This document shows, in pieces, positions 48,721 to 58,271 of a DNA stretch of 64,000 nucleotides (positions are counted from its first letter, which is position 1; each line of letters starts with the position of its first letter). This DNA comes from Hansschlegelia beijingensis. GTDB taxonomy: Bacteria; Pseudomonadota; Alphaproteobacteria; Rhizobiales; Methylopilaceae. Below the pieces are notes generated by a model that was given only the letters and a program-made list of their open reading frames with translations, ran no database searches and was not told the DNA's origin. The stretch is taken from NCBI RefSeq assembly GCF_014196425.1, contig NZ_JACIDR010000001.1:744001-808000 (forward strand), written 5' to 3'. Position numbers and translations under genes: made by a program.

Positions 48721-50544
48721 ATGTGCGGCATCGTTGGCATTCTGGCGCGTGATACCGTGGCCCCGCAGCTCGTCGAAGGGCTGAAGCGGCTCGAGTATCG
48801 CGGCTACGACTCCGCCGGCGTGGCGACCCTCGATCATGGCCGCATCGTCCGGCGCAGGGCCGAGGGCAAGCTGCGGAACCTGGAGGCGGCGCTCGCCGCG
48901 GCGCCTCTGGCCGGACGTTCGGGGATCGGCCACACGCGGTGGGCGACGCACGGCGCCCCGACCGAAGCCAACGCGCATCCGCATGCGACCGAGACCGTCG
49001 CCGTCGTCCATAACGGCATCATCGAGAATTTTCGCGAGCTCCGCGACGAACTGACGGCGCAGGGCGCGGCGTTCACGAGCCAGACAGACACCGAGGTGGT
49101 CGCTCACCTGGTGAGCCACGCGCTGGCCGCCGGAGCGACCCCGCGGCTCGCCGTCCAGCAGGCGTTGAAACGGCTGCGCGGGGCGTTCGCGCTCGCCTTC
49201 CTGTTCGCCGGGGAGGACGATCTTCTGATCGGCGCCCGGCGCGGCAGCCCGCTCGCGCTCGGCCATGGCGACGGCGAGGTCTATCTCGGCTCGGACGCGG
49301 TGGCGCTCGCGCCGTTCACCGACGAGATCACCTATCTGGAGGATGGCGACTGGGTCGCCCTAACGCGCGACAGCGTGGAGATCTTCGACGAGGCCGGGGC
49401 GCTGGTCGAGCGCGAGACGGTGCGGTCCTCGGTCGCCTCGGTGGTCGTCGACAAGGGCGCTCACCGCCACTTCATGTCGAAGGAGATCGCGGAGCAGCCG
49501 GAGGTCGTCGGCCACACGCTGGTCCGGTTCATCGACATGACCTCGGGCCGGGTGCGGTTGCCTGCAGGCGGCGATTTCGACTTCTCCGGCCTCGACCGGC
49601 TGGCGATCTCGGCCTGCGGCACCGCCTATTACGCAGGCCTCGTCGCCCGCTACTGGTTCGAGAAATTCGCTCGGCTTCCGGTCGACATCGACATCGCCTC
49701 GGAGTTTCGCTACCGCGAGCCGCCGCTGACGCCGGGCGGTCTGGCGCTGATGATCTCGCAGTCCGGCGAGACGGCGGACACGCTCGCGACGCTCCGCCAT
49801 TGCCGCGCCCAGGGCATGAAGATCGGCGCGGTCGTCAACGTGCCGACCTCGACGATCGCCCGGGAGGCCGACGTCGTGTTTCCGACCGTCGCCGGCGTCG
49901 AGGTCGGGGTCGCGTCCACCAAGGCGTTCACCTGCCAGCTCGCCGTGCTGGCGGCGCTCGCCATCAAGGCGGGCCGCGACCGGAAGGTTCTGTCGGAGGA
50001 GGATGAAGCCAAGCTTGTGGCGTCGCTGATCGAGTTGCCGAGGCTGATGGCCGAGACGCTGCGTCTCGAGCCGCAGATCGAGAAGCTGGCGCAGACCTTC
50101 TCGAAGGCGCTCGACGTGCTCTATCTCGGCCGCGGGACGAGCTATCCCATCGCGCTCGAGGGCGCGCTGAAGCTCAAGGAAATCTCCTACATCCACGCCG
50201 AGGGCTACGCTGCGGGCGAGCTCAAGCACGGGCCCATCGCGCTCGTCGACGAGAACGTGCCGGTGGTCGTGCTCGCGCCCTACGACGCGCTGTTCGAGAA
50301 GACCGCCTCCAACATGCAGGAGGTCGCGGCGCGCGGCGGAAGGATCGTGCTGATCACCGATCGGGAGGGCGCGGGCCACGCCGGCGACACGCTCGCGACC
50401 ATCGTCGTGCCGGACTCCTACGCCTTCGTCAGTCCGCTGATCTACGCCATCCCAGTGCAGTTGCTCGCCTATCACACGGCGGTGTTCATGGGCACCGACG
50501 TCGATCAGCCGAGGAACCTGGCGAAGTCCGTCACGGTGGAGTGA
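48721..50544 (+). CDS. glmS: Glutamine--fructose-6-phosphate aminotransferase (isomerising)
   Basis: The 607-residue protein makes glucosamine-6-phosphate. Cys2 in MCGIVGI is the glutaminase nucleophile. Two SIS domains follow, with SACGTAYYAGLVARYW and SQSGETADTLATLRHC, and the ending PRNLAKSVTVE is the universal GlmS C terminus. GGAGAAC is upstream. I see no glmS ribozyme ahead of it. The 3' end overlaps a convergent DUF454 gene by 14 bases. Confidence 0.97.
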   Translation: MCGIVGILARDTVAPQLVEGLKRLEYRGYDSAGVATLDHGRIVRRRAEGKLRNLEAALAAAPLAGRSGIGHTRWATHGAPTEANAHPHATETVAVVHNGIIENFRELRDELTAQGAAFTSQTDTEVVAHLVSHALAAGATPRLAVQQALKRLRGAFALAFLFAGEDDLLIGARRGSPLALGHGDGEVYLGSDAVALAPFTDEITYLEDGDWVALTRDSVEIFDEAGALVERETVRSSVASVVVDKGAHRHFMSKEIAEQPEVVGHTLVRFIDMTSGRVRLPAGGDFDFSGLDRLAISACGTAYYAGLVARYWFEKFARLPVDIDIASEFRYREPPLTPGGLALMISQSGETADTLATLRHCRAQGMKIGAVVNVPTSTIAREADVVFPTVAGVEVGVASTKAFTCQLAVLAALAIKAGRDRKVLSEEDEAKLVASLIELPRLMAETLRLEPQIEKLAQTFSKALDVLYLGRGTSYPIALEGALKLKEISYIHAEGYAAGELKHGPIALVDENVPVVVLAPYDALFEKTASNMQEVAARGGRIVLITDREGAGHAGDTLATIVVPDSYAFVSPLIYAIPVQLLAYHTAVFMGTDVDQPRNLAKSVTVE

Positions 50545-50971
50545 GGCGCTGCGGGGGGCGCTCAGCCTTCGGGCGCGACGGCCTCGTCCCCACGTACAGA
50601 GCGCCGGCTGCGATCAGCGCGGCGGTCGAGACGATGGCGATCGGGGGCGCGTCCGACACGCTGACCAGCGCGAGCGAGAAGCCCATGCCGACGAACGCCA
50701 GGATCTTCGCCCTGACAGGGATCACCCCGTCCCGCCTCCAGGCCACCACCGTCGGCCCGTACCTCGGGTGCTCCAGCAGCCAGCGCTCCAGGCGCGGCGA
50801 CGAGCGCGTGAAGCAGGCGGCGGCAAGGATCAGGAACACGGTCCCGGGCATCAGCGGCAGGATCAGCCCGACGACGCCGAGACCGGTGAGCGCGACGCCG
50901 AGCGCCAGCCAGGCCCAACGCGCCACGCGCGCACGGGCCCCATGTTTGCTGGTCCGCTCCGAAGCCCTCAC
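50531..50971 (-). CDS. DUF454 (YbaN-like) inner-membrane protein
   Basis: The 146-residue protein has the DUF454 pattern: an Arg-rich start, a first helix with GVALTGLGVVGLILPLMPGTVFL, then LAAACFTRSSPRLERWLLEHPRYGP and two C-terminal helices. I chose GTG 50971, which has AGGAGG nine bases upstream. The function is unknown in the family. It converges on glmS with a 14-base overlap and diverges from the DUF502 gene. Confidence 0.88.
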   Translation of the reverse strand: MRASERTSKHGARARVARWAWLALGVALTGLGVVGLILPLMPGTVFLILAAACFTRSSPRLERWLLEHPRYGPTVVAWRRDGVIPVRAKILAFVGMGFSLALVSVSDAPPIAIVSTAALIAAGALYVGTRPSRPKAERPPQRLTPP

Positions 50972-51081
50972 GCCGTAGCCCCTCCTATCGTCATGTCGCC
51001 GCCCCAGATGATATCGCCTATTGTGCGTCGCGGCGCCCCGACGGCGAGCGGACGTGCGAACAACGGAGGCAGCCAGCCGCG

Positions 51082-51813
51082 ATGACGCAACCCGTCTCAA
51101 GTCCTCTGGGAGCTCTTCCGCCGCCTGGGCCGGCCCCAAGCCCCTTGGCCCGCTTGCGGACATACTTCCTGACCGGCTTGGTCGTGGCCGGGCCGGTGGC
51201 GATCACCATCTGGCTGACCCTGTGGCTCATCGGGCTGATCGACGGCTGGGTGAAGCCGCTGATCCCGCAGGCATGGAACCCGAACAGCTACCTTCCCGTG
51301 GCGGTGCCGGGCGTCGGCGTGCTGGCGGCGGTGATCGGGCTCACCATCCTCGGATTCCTGGCCGCGAACCTGGTCGGGCGCGCCGTCGTGCAGTCGGGCG
51401 AGCAGGTGCTCAACCGGATGCCGATCGTGCGAAGCCTGTACAAGGGCGTGAAGCAGATCTTCGAAACGGTGTTCAAGCAGGACGGCACGAGCTTCCGCCG
51501 CGTCGGCCTGATCGAATGGCCGGGACCTGGCCTCTGGTCGCTCTGCTTCATCACCGAGCCGGCGCGCGGCGCGCTGGCGGCCGGTCTGCCGTCGGCCGAC
51601 CATGTCTGCGTTTTCGTGCCCTGCACGCCGAACCCCACCACCGGCTATCTGGTGATGATGGAGGCCTCCAAGGTGACCGAAATCGGGGTCACCACCGACG
51701 AGGCCTTCAAGCTGATCATGTCCATGGGCATCATCCAGCCGCGCGACACGCCTCCGGCGCAGCTCGCCGAGCCTCCTCAGCGCATCGACGGCTCGTCGCT
51801 CGCCGCCGAGTGA
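51082..51813 (+). CDS. DUF502 family membrane protein
   Basis: The 243-residue protein has two N-terminal transmembrane helices (YFLTGLVVAGPVAITIWLTL and the segment around VGVLAAVIGLTILGFLAANL) and a soluble domain with the DUF502 signatures MPIVRSLYKGVKQIFETV, FVPCTPNPTTGYLVMM and TTDEAFKLIMSMGI. Function is not established; plant relatives (LCV-like) are also uncharacterised. The start ATG follows AACGGAGG. It is divergent from the DUF454 gene across 110 bases. Confidence 0.9.
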   Translation: MTQPVSSPLGALPPPGPAPSPLARLRTYFLTGLVVAGPVAITIWLTLWLIGLIDGWVKPLIPQAWNPNSYLPVAVPGVGVLAAVIGLTILGFLAANLVGRAVVQSGEQVLNRMPIVRSLYKGVKQIFETVFKQDGTSFRRVGLIEWPGPGLWSLCFITEPARGALAAGLPSADHVCVFVPCTPNPTTGYLVMMEASKVTEIGVTTDEAFKLIMSMGIIQPRDTPPAQLAEPPQRIDGSSLAAE

Positions 51814-51913
51814 CATTCCGATTAAGCGCAGCCGCCATGCGTCGGGCGGGAACGATCAGGCGCGGTGATTGCTTGCCTCCTTGCTCGGGGACGTTCGAGC
51901 AAGGAGCGTCGGC

Positions 51914-52090
51914 ATGGGAATAGCCGAACTCATCGTCGCGGTGTGCCTGCAGGCGGAGCCTGCGGCCTGCATGGTTCACCACCGCCAGTCCGCCGCCATC
52001 AACGGCTGCGCCGTCGTCGAAGACATCAGCGACCTCGCGGCGCCGCCGGGCTGGTACGTGGCGCGCTGGACTTGCCGATGGCGCCGCTGA
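51914..52090 (+). CDS. Small Cys-containing protein, 58 residues, unknown
   Basis: AAGGAG seven bases before ATG 51914 supports this start. The product is MGIAELIVAVCLQAEPAACM followed by a stretch with CAVVEDISDLAAPPGWYVARW and CRWRR at the end. It has four cysteines and no strong membrane helix, although the first 12 residues are hydrophobic. It stops three bases before the convergent end of recG. No family is recognised. Confidence 0.6.
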   Translation: MGIAELIVAVCLQAEPAACMVHHRQSAAINGCAVVEDISDLAAPPGWYVARWTCRWRR

Positions 52091-52093
52091 CCT

Positions 52094-54196
52094 CTAGCCC
52101 GCCCGCAGCAGGCGCACCGCGGCGTCGCGTTCGAACAGCTGCAGGAGCAGCCTGAGAGCCTGGCCGCGCGGGCTCGTCAGCGCAGGATCCCGCGCCAGAA
52201 GCAGCGCGGCGTCCTGGTGCGCGGTGCGCACGAGTTCGCCATGAACCTCCATGCGGGCGAGCCGGAAGCCCGGCGCGCCGCTCTGGCGCGATCCCAGCAC
52301 CTCGCCTTCGCCGCGAAGCTCCAGGTCCTTCTCGGCGATCACGAAACCGTCCTCGGTGTCGCGCAGCGTCTCGAGCCGGGCCTTCGCGGTCTCGCCAAGC
52401 GGGCCTTTCCAGAGCAGCAGGCAGGTGGAGCGGCCGGCGCCCCGCCCGACGCGGCCGCGCAGCTGGTGGAGCTGGGCGAGGCCGAAGCGCTCGGCGTGCT
52501 CGATGACCATGACGGTCGCCTCCGGCACGTTGACGCCGACTTCGATCACCGTGGTGGCGACCAGCAGCGGCGTCTCGCCCGAGACGAAGCGCGCGACCGC
52601 CGCATCCTTCTCGGTCCCCTTCATCTTGCCGTGTACGAGCCCGACCTTGCCCGGTAAGGCTTCAGCAAGCGACGCGAAGCGGTCTTCCGCCGCAGCGACG
52701 TCAAGCGTCTCGGACTGCTCGACCAGAGGGCACACCCAGTAGACGCGCGCGCCCTTCGCCATGGCGCGGCCGATCGCATCCACCGTCTCGTCCAGCCTGT
52801 CGAGACTGACGAGCCGGGTGTCGATCGGCGCGCGCCCGGGCGGCTTCTCGTCGAGCGCCGAATGATCCATGTCGCCGAACGCCGTCAGCACCAAAGTGCG
52901 GGGGATGGGCGTGGCGGTCATCACCAGCACGTCCACCGCGACTCCCTTGGAGGCGAGAGCCAGCCGCTGCCGGACGCCGAACTTGTGCTGCTCGTCGACG
53001 ACCGCCAGCGCGAGGTCGCGGAACACGACGTCTTCCTGGAACAGGGCATGCGTCCCGACCAGGAGATCGATCTCGCCGGCCGCCAGCCGGGCGAGGACGT
53101 CGGCGCGCTCGCGCCCCTTCTCCCGGCCGGTCAGCACGGCGACCCGCAGATCGGCCGCCGCGGCGAGCGGCTCCAGCGTCGCGAGGTGCTGGCGCGCAAG
53201 GATTTCGGTGGGCGCCATCAGGGCCGCCTGCCGGCCCGCCTCCACGGCGGTCGCGGCGGCCAGCAGCGCGACCACAGTCTTGCCGGAGCCGACGTCGCCC
53301 TGCAGCAGGCGGAGCATCCGGGTCTCGGCCGCCATGTCGTCCCGGATGGCGGAGACCGCGCGGGTCTGCGCGCCGGTCAGCGCGAAGGGCAGGGCGGCCT
53401 CGATCCTGCGGGAGACGCGACCGTCGCCGGCGCTGCTGCGCCCGGCGCCGCGACGCATATGCGCCCGCACGAGCTGGAGCGCGAGCTGATTGGCCAGCAG
53501 TTCGTCATAGGCGAGGCGCGTGAGGGGCGCGCCTTCCGGCGCGACGTCGCGCGGCGTCTTGGGGACATGGAGCGCGTTGAGCGAGGCGCCGAAGCCTGCG
53601 AAGCCGCGCTGCGCGAGCAGCGTTTCGTCGAGCCATTCCGGAAGCGCGGGAAGCCGCTCCAGCGCGGCGCGCGCCAGCCTGCCGAGCAGCCCGTGCGTCA
53701 GCCCCTCGACGAGCGGGTAGGTCGGCTCGACGGGGGGCAGCTTGCCGAGGCCTTCGGCGTCCAGCACGTGGCTCGGATGGACCATCTGGAAGGAGCCGTC
53801 GAAGAGCTCGGGCGTCCCTGAGACCCAGCGTCTTTCGCCCAGCGGCAGAAGTCGCTCGATGTAGCCTGCCTGCGCCTTGAAGAAGACCAGGCTCATCGCC
53901 CCGGTCTCGTCCGCCACCACGACGCGGTAGGGCGCGCGGGGACTGCGGGGCGGCTGGTGGCGCTCGACCTCGACCTCGACGGTCGCCACCTCGCCCGCGG
54001 TCAGCTCCGCGATCTTGGGCCGCGCCCGCCGGTCGATCGCGCCGCTCGGGGCGTGCAGCAACAGGTCGAGCACCCGCGGCTCGCCGCCCGAAGGGGAGCC
54101 GTCGAGCAGCCGCGCCAGAGCCTTGGCGACCTTCGGTCCGACCCCGGTCAGAACGGTCGCTTCGGCGAACAGGGGATCGAGCCGCGAGTCGCGCAT
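52094..54196 (-). CDS. recG: ATP-dependent DNA helicase RecG
   Basis: The 700-residue helicase remodels stalled forks and branched DNA. An N-terminal wedge domain with an OB fold precedes the helicase core: LLQGDVGSGKTVVALLAA (Walker A), VDEQHKFG (DEQH box), MTATPIPRTLVLTAFGDMD and HQLRGRVGRGAG (motif VI). I chose ATG 54196, where the family begins (DSRLDPLFAEATVLTGVG); a longer frame adds an odd Pro-rich tail. It diverges from sdhE and mfd, an order seen across Rhizobiales. Confidence 0.96.
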   Translation of the reverse strand: MRDSRLDPLFAEATVLTGVGPKVAKALARLLDGSPSGGEPRVLDLLLHAPSGAIDRRARPKIAELTAGEVATVEVEVERHQPPRSPRAPYRVVVADETGAMSLVFFKAQAGYIERLLPLGERRWVSGTPELFDGSFQMVHPSHVLDAEGLGKLPPVEPTYPLVEGLTHGLLGRLARAALERLPALPEWLDETLLAQRGFAGFGASLNALHVPKTPRDVAPEGAPLTRLAYDELLANQLALQLVRAHMRRGAGRSSAGDGRVSRRIEAALPFALTGAQTRAVSAIRDDMAAETRMLRLLQGDVGSGKTVVALLAAATAVEAGRQAALMAPTEILARQHLATLEPLAAAADLRVAVLTGREKGRERADVLARLAAGEIDLLVGTHALFQEDVVFRDLALAVVDEQHKFGVRQRLALASKGVAVDVLVMTATPIPRTLVLTAFGDMDHSALDEKPPGRAPIDTRLVSLDRLDETVDAIGRAMAKGARVYWVCPLVEQSETLDVAAAEDRFASLAEALPGKVGLVHGKMKGTEKDAAVARFVSGETPLLVATTVIEVGVNVPEATVMVIEHAERFGLAQLHQLRGRVGRGAGRSTCLLLWKGPLGETAKARLETLRDTEDGFVIAEKDLELRGEGEVLGSRQSGAPGFRLARMEVHGELVRTAHQDAALLLARDPALTSPRGQALRLLLQLFERDAAVRLLRAG

Positions 54197-54300
54197 CGGG
54201 CCTAAGGGAGGCGAGCCGGGGAGGCGGCGCAAGAGGAGAAGCTGACACGGCGGCGTCGGGCTGGTAGGAACCCGCACCGCGCTCCATCTCTTTCCCGCAC

Positions 54301-54603
54301 ATGACCGGAACCACCAGAACAGCCGAGGGCCTGGATCCTCGCCGCCGCCGCGCGTTGTACCGCTCCTGGCGGCGCGGAACGCGCGAGATGGACCTCCTGA
54401 TGGGCCGTTTCGCCGACGCCGAGATCGACGGCTTCAGCGACGACGAGTTCCGGGCCTTCGAGGCGCTTATCGAGCTTCCGGACCGCGAGCTGTTCGCCTG
54501 GATCGCGGAAAGGGAGCCCACGCCCGCCGAGCATGACAGCCAGGTTTTCCGGCGGCTCAAAGCCTTCCACCGAGCCTTTCCCACGACCGAGCATATCGGC
54601 TGA
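54301..54603 (+). CDS. sdhE: FAD assembly factor SdhE (succinate dehydrogenase)
   Basis: The 100-residue protein helps attach FAD covalently to the SdhA flavoprotein. The essential RGxxE motif is RRGTREMD, in SWRRGTREMDLLMGRFAD. The family's helical bundle is visible as DDEFRAFEALIELPDRELFAWIAE. It sits between recG and mfd in the conserved Rhizobiales order, although sdh genes themselves are elsewhere. The ATG at 54301 is the first in the frame. Confidence 0.94.
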   Translation: MTGTTRTAEGLDPRRRRALYRSWRRGTREMDLLMGRFADAEIDGFSDDEFRAFEALIELPDRELFAWIAEREPTPAEHDSQVFRRLKAFHRAFPTTEHIG

Positions 54604-54657
54604 GCCGCGGCGGCGGCTCTGCAGTCCAGCGCTTCGGCGTCCCCAGACCAGAAGACC

Positions 54658-57600
54658 ATGACCCTGAAGCTCGACGCTCTTCTCGACCGCAAGCCCGCGA
54701 CCGTCGGCGGCGTCCCGGACGGTTTCGACGCGCTGCTCGTCGCAGATCTCGCGCGCGCCCTTTCGGCGCGGAGCCACGCGGCCGGCGGCGTCGTCCACAT
54801 CTCGCGCGACGGCGCGCGGCTGGCGGCGATCGATCGGGCGCTCGCCTTCATGGCGCCGGAGGTCGAGCGGCTGGTTTTCCCCGGCTGGGATTGCCAGCCC
54901 TATGACCGGGTTTCGCCAAACGGGCCGGTCGTCGCGGCCCGGATGACGACGCTGGCGCGGCTCGCCGCGACACGCGGCGGCGACAAGCCCCGCATCGTGC
55001 TGACCACCGCCGGGGCGGCCCTGCAGCGGGTCGCGACGCCCGAGAGCGTCGCCCGCCAGAGTTTTTCGGCCGCGCCCGGCAACGTCGTCGACCTCAAGGC
55101 CTTGGGCGAATGGCTCGAGACCAACGGCTTCCTGCGGTCCTCGACGGTGCGCGACTATGGCGAGTACGCCATCCGCGGCGGCATCGTCGACCTGTTCCCG
55201 GCGGGGCACGCCGAGCCGATCCGCCTCGATTTCTTCGGCGATACGCTTGAATCCATCCGCCCGTTCGACCCGGAGACGCAGCGCTCCACGGGCCAGCTTC
55301 GCGCTCTCGACCTCGTGCCGATGAGCGAGGTGCAGCTCACCTCCGACACCATCCGGCGCTTCCGCCAGGCCTACGCCGCGACCTTCGGCGCGCCGGGACC
55401 GAATGATCCGCTCTACGCCGCGATCAGCGAGGGCCGGCGTTATCCCGGCATGGAGCACTGGCTGCCGCTGTTCCACGAGCGGCTCGGCACGCTTTTCGAC
55501 CACCTGCCGGACGCGCGCTACGTGCTCGATCCGCTGGCCGAGGATTCCGCGGGCGAGCGGCTCGCGCAGATCGCCGACTACTACGACGCCCGTCAGACCG
55601 CCCGGCAGCACGACAGGTCGCCGACCGCCTACAAGCCGCTGAAGCCCGACGCGCTCTACCTCACCCCGGAGGAGTGGCGCGAGCGCATCGAGGAGGCGGC
55701 TCCGATCCGCCTGACGCCGTTCACGCCGCCCGACGCAGGCAAGGGCAGCGTTTTCGACGCCGGGGTCCGGAGCTCACGCAGCTTCGCGGCTGAACGGGCG
55801 GACGAGAACGCCAATGTGTTCGAGGCGGTCGTCGGCCACATCCGCGCCCTCAAGGAGGACGGCAAGCGCGTGCTGGTGGCGGCCTGGACGGACGGCGCCC
55901 GCGACCGGATGGCGACCGTTCTGGGCGACCACGGCGTCGCCGCGCGCCGCATGGCTGCGAACTGGCGCGAGGCTCTGGCGCAGCCGAAGGACGCCGTGGC
56001 GTTCGGCGTGCTCGGTCTGGAGCAGGGGTTCGAGACGGACGACGTCGCCGTCATCGCCGAGCAGGACGTGCTCGGCGACCGGCTCGTGCGCGGCAAGGCG
56101 AAACGCCGCCGGCCCCAGGATTATCTGACGGAGGCGGCCGGTCTCGCCGCCGGCGACCTCGTCGTCCATGTCGATCACGGCATCGGCCGTTTCGTCGGCC
56201 TGCAGAGCATCGACGTCGCAGGCGCGCCGCATGACTGCCTCGAGCTGCATTATGCGGGCGGCGACAAGCTGTTCCTGCCGGTCGAGAACATCGAGCTTCT
56301 GACCCGTTACGGTTCGGAAGGAACGGAGGCGCAGCTCGACAAGCTCGGGGGCTCGGGCTGGCAGGGCCGCAAGGCGAAGCTCAAGAACCGCATCCGCGAG
56401 ATGGCGGGCGAGCTGATCAAGATCGCCGCCGCCCGGCTGACGAAGGAAGCGCCGCGCGCCACGCCGCCCGAAGGCCTCTACGACGAGTTCGCAGCGCGCT
56501 TCCCCTATGACGAGACCGACGACCAGCAGGCGGCGATCGACGCGGTGCTGGACGATCTCGCCGCCGGCCGCCCGATGGACCGGCTGGTCTGCGGCGATGT
56601 CGGCTTCGGCAAGACCGAGGTCGCGCTGCGCGCGGCGTTCGTGGTCGCGATGAGTGGCCGGCAGGTCGCGGTCGTCGTTCCGACGACCCTGCTCGCGCGG
56701 CAGCACTACGCCACCTTCGCGGACCGCTTCCGCGGGCTGCCTCTCAAGGTCGCGCAAGCCTCGCGCTTCGTCGGGACGAAGGAGACCGCCGAGACCAAGA
56801 AGGGTCTCGCCTCGGGCGACGTCGACATCGTGGTCGGCACCCATGCGCTGCTCGGCAAGTCGATCGAGTTCAAGGATCTCGGCCTCGTCATCGTCGACGA
56901 GGAGCAGCATTTCGGCGTGACCCACAAGGAGCGGCTGAAGCAGCTGCGCGCCGAGGTCCATGTGCTGACTCTGTCGGCGACTCCGATCCCGCGCACGCTG
57001 CAGCTCGCCATGACGGGCGTGCGCGATCTCTCGATGATCGCGACGCCGCCGGTCGACCGTCTCGCGGTCCGCAGCTTCATCGCGCCCTTCGATCCGCTGA
57101 TCGTGCGCGAGGCGCTGCTGCGCGAACGCTACCGCTCCGGCCAGTCCTTCTTCGTCTGTCCGCGCGTCGAGGACATCGCGGACGCGCGCGCCTTCCTGGC
57201 CTCCGAGGTTCCGGAGGTGAAGGTCGCGGTCGCGCACGGCCAGATGGCGGCGAGCGAGCTCGAGAAGATCATGACCGAGTTCTACGAGGGCCACTACGAC
57301 GTGCTGCTCTCGACCGCGATCGTCGAGTCGGGCCTCGACATCCCGAACGCCAACACGCTGATCGTCTACCGCGCCGACATGTTCGGCCTCGCGGCGCTCT
57401 ATCAGCTGCGCGGCCGCGTCGGCCGCTCCAAGACGCGCGCCTATGCGCTGTTCACGGTGCCGGCGAACAAGACCCTGACGCCGAACGCCGAACGGCGGCT
57501 CAAGGTGCTGCAGTCGCTGGAGGGCCTCGGCGCGGGCTTCCAGCTGGCGTCGCACGACCTCGACATTCGCGGCGCGGGCAATCTGCTCGGCGAGGAGCAG

Positions 57601-58170
57601 TCGGGCCACATCAAGGAGGTCGGCTACGAGCTCTACCAGCAGATGCTGGCCGACGCGGTCGAGGCGCTGAAGGAGGGCGGCGCGGAAGTCACGCAGGACC
57701 AGTGGTCGCCGCAGATCACGCTGGGCGCGCCGGTGATGATCCCGGAAGACTACATCGCCGACATCGCGATCCGGCTGTCGCTGTATCGCCGTCTCGCCGA
57801 GATCGACACCGACGAGGCGCTCGACGCCTTCGCCAGCGAGCTGGCCGACCGCTTCGGGCCGCTGCCGACCGAGGTGAAACAGCTGCTGGAGACGGCCGCC
57901 ATCAAGGCCCTGTGCCGGCGCGCCAACGTCGAGAAGATCGATGCGGGCCCCAAGGGCGTGGTGCTCTCCTTCCGCGAAAACTCCTTCGCCAATCCGGAAG
58001 GGCTCGTCATGCACCTCGCGCGCGAAGAAGGCCCGAACGCCAAGGTTCGGCCGGACATGAAGGTCGTGTTCAAGCGCGAGTGGAGCACGCCCGAGAAGCG
58101 GCTGAAGGGCGCGGCCAAGCTGCTTCGGGAACTGGTCAGGATCGCCGAGGCCCCGAAGAAGGCGGCGTGA
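54658..58170 (+). CDS. mfd: Transcription-repair coupling factor Mfd
   Basis: The 1170-residue translocase removes RNA polymerase stalled at lesions and recruits UvrA. An N-terminal UvrB-like region (with FPGWDCQPYDRVSPN) is followed by the RNA-polymerase-interacting domain (GDLVVHVDHGIGRFVGLQ) and a RecG-like motor: VCGDVGFGKTEVALRAAF, VDEEQHFGVTHKERLK, TLSATPIPRTLQLA and YQLRGRVGRSKTRAYA. The C-terminal autoinhibitory domain ends the protein. Length is close to E. coli Mfd (1148). sdhE precedes it by 54 bases. Confidence 0.97.
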   Translation: MTLKLDALLDRKPATVGGVPDGFDALLVADLARALSARSHAAGGVVHISRDGARLAAIDRALAFMAPEVERLVFPGWDCQPYDRVSPNGPVVAARMTTLARLAATRGGDKPRIVLTTAGAALQRVATPESVARQSFSAAPGNVVDLKALGEWLETNGFLRSSTVRDYGEYAIRGGIVDLFPAGHAEPIRLDFFGDTLESIRPFDPETQRSTGQLRALDLVPMSEVQLTSDTIRRFRQAYAATFGAPGPNDPLYAAISEGRRYPGMEHWLPLFHERLGTLFDHLPDARYVLDPLAEDSAGERLAQIADYYDARQTARQHDRSPTAYKPLKPDALYLTPEEWRERIEEAAPIRLTPFTPPDAGKGSVFDAGVRSSRSFAAERADENANVFEAVVGHIRALKEDGKRVLVAAWTDGARDRMATVLGDHGVAARRMAANWREALAQPKDAVAFGVLGLEQGFETDDVAVIAEQDVLGDRLVRGKAKRRRPQDYLTEAAGLAAGDLVVHVDHGIGRFVGLQSIDVAGAPHDCLELHYAGGDKLFLPVENIELLTRYGSEGTEAQLDKLGGSGWQGRKAKLKNRIREMAGELIKIAAARLTKEAPRATPPEGLYDEFAARFPYDETDDQQAAIDAVLDDLAAGRPMDRLVCGDVGFGKTEVALRAAFVVAMSGRQVAVVVPTTLLARQHYATFADRFRGLPLKVAQASRFVGTKETAETKKGLASGDVDIVVGTHALLGKSIEFKDLGLVIVDEEQHFGVTHKERLKQLRAEVHVLTLSATPIPRTLQLAMTGVRDLSMIATPPVDRLAVRSFIAPFDPLIVREALLRERYRSGQSFFVCPRVEDIADARAFLASEVPEVKVAVAHGQMAASELEKIMTEFYEGHYDVLLSTAIVESGLDIPNANTLIVYRADMFGLAALYQLRGRVGRSKTRAYALFTVPANKTLTPNAERRLKVLQSLEGLGAGFQLASHDLDIRGAGNLLGEEQSGHIKEVGYELYQQMLADAVEALKEGGAEVTQDQWSPQITLGAPVMIPEDYIADIAIRLSLYRRLAEIDTDEALDAFASELADRFGPLPTEVKQLLETAAIKALCRRANVEKIDAGPKGVVLSFRENSFANPEGLVMHLAREEGPNAKVRPDMKVVFKREWSTPEKRLKGAAKLLRELVRIAEAPKKAA

Positions 58171-58215
58171 GCCTCGAGGCCCCCCGCGTTCACCCTCTGA
58201 AGCGTCGCCAACCTC

Positions 58216-58262
58216 CCTCATGCTGAGGAGCGAGCCGTCAGGCTCGCGTCTCGAAGCACGCA
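58216..58262 (+). repeat. REP-like palindromic repeat, left copy
   Basis: The order is CCTCATGCTGAGGAGC, a hairpin GAGCC-GTCA-GGCTC and GCGTCTCGAAGCACGCA. With flanking GC pairs the central stem is seven bp. CCTCA-TGC-TGAGG is itself palindromic. It follows the mfd stop by 45 bases. Confidence 0.85.
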
Positions 58263-58271
58263 TTGATCGGT

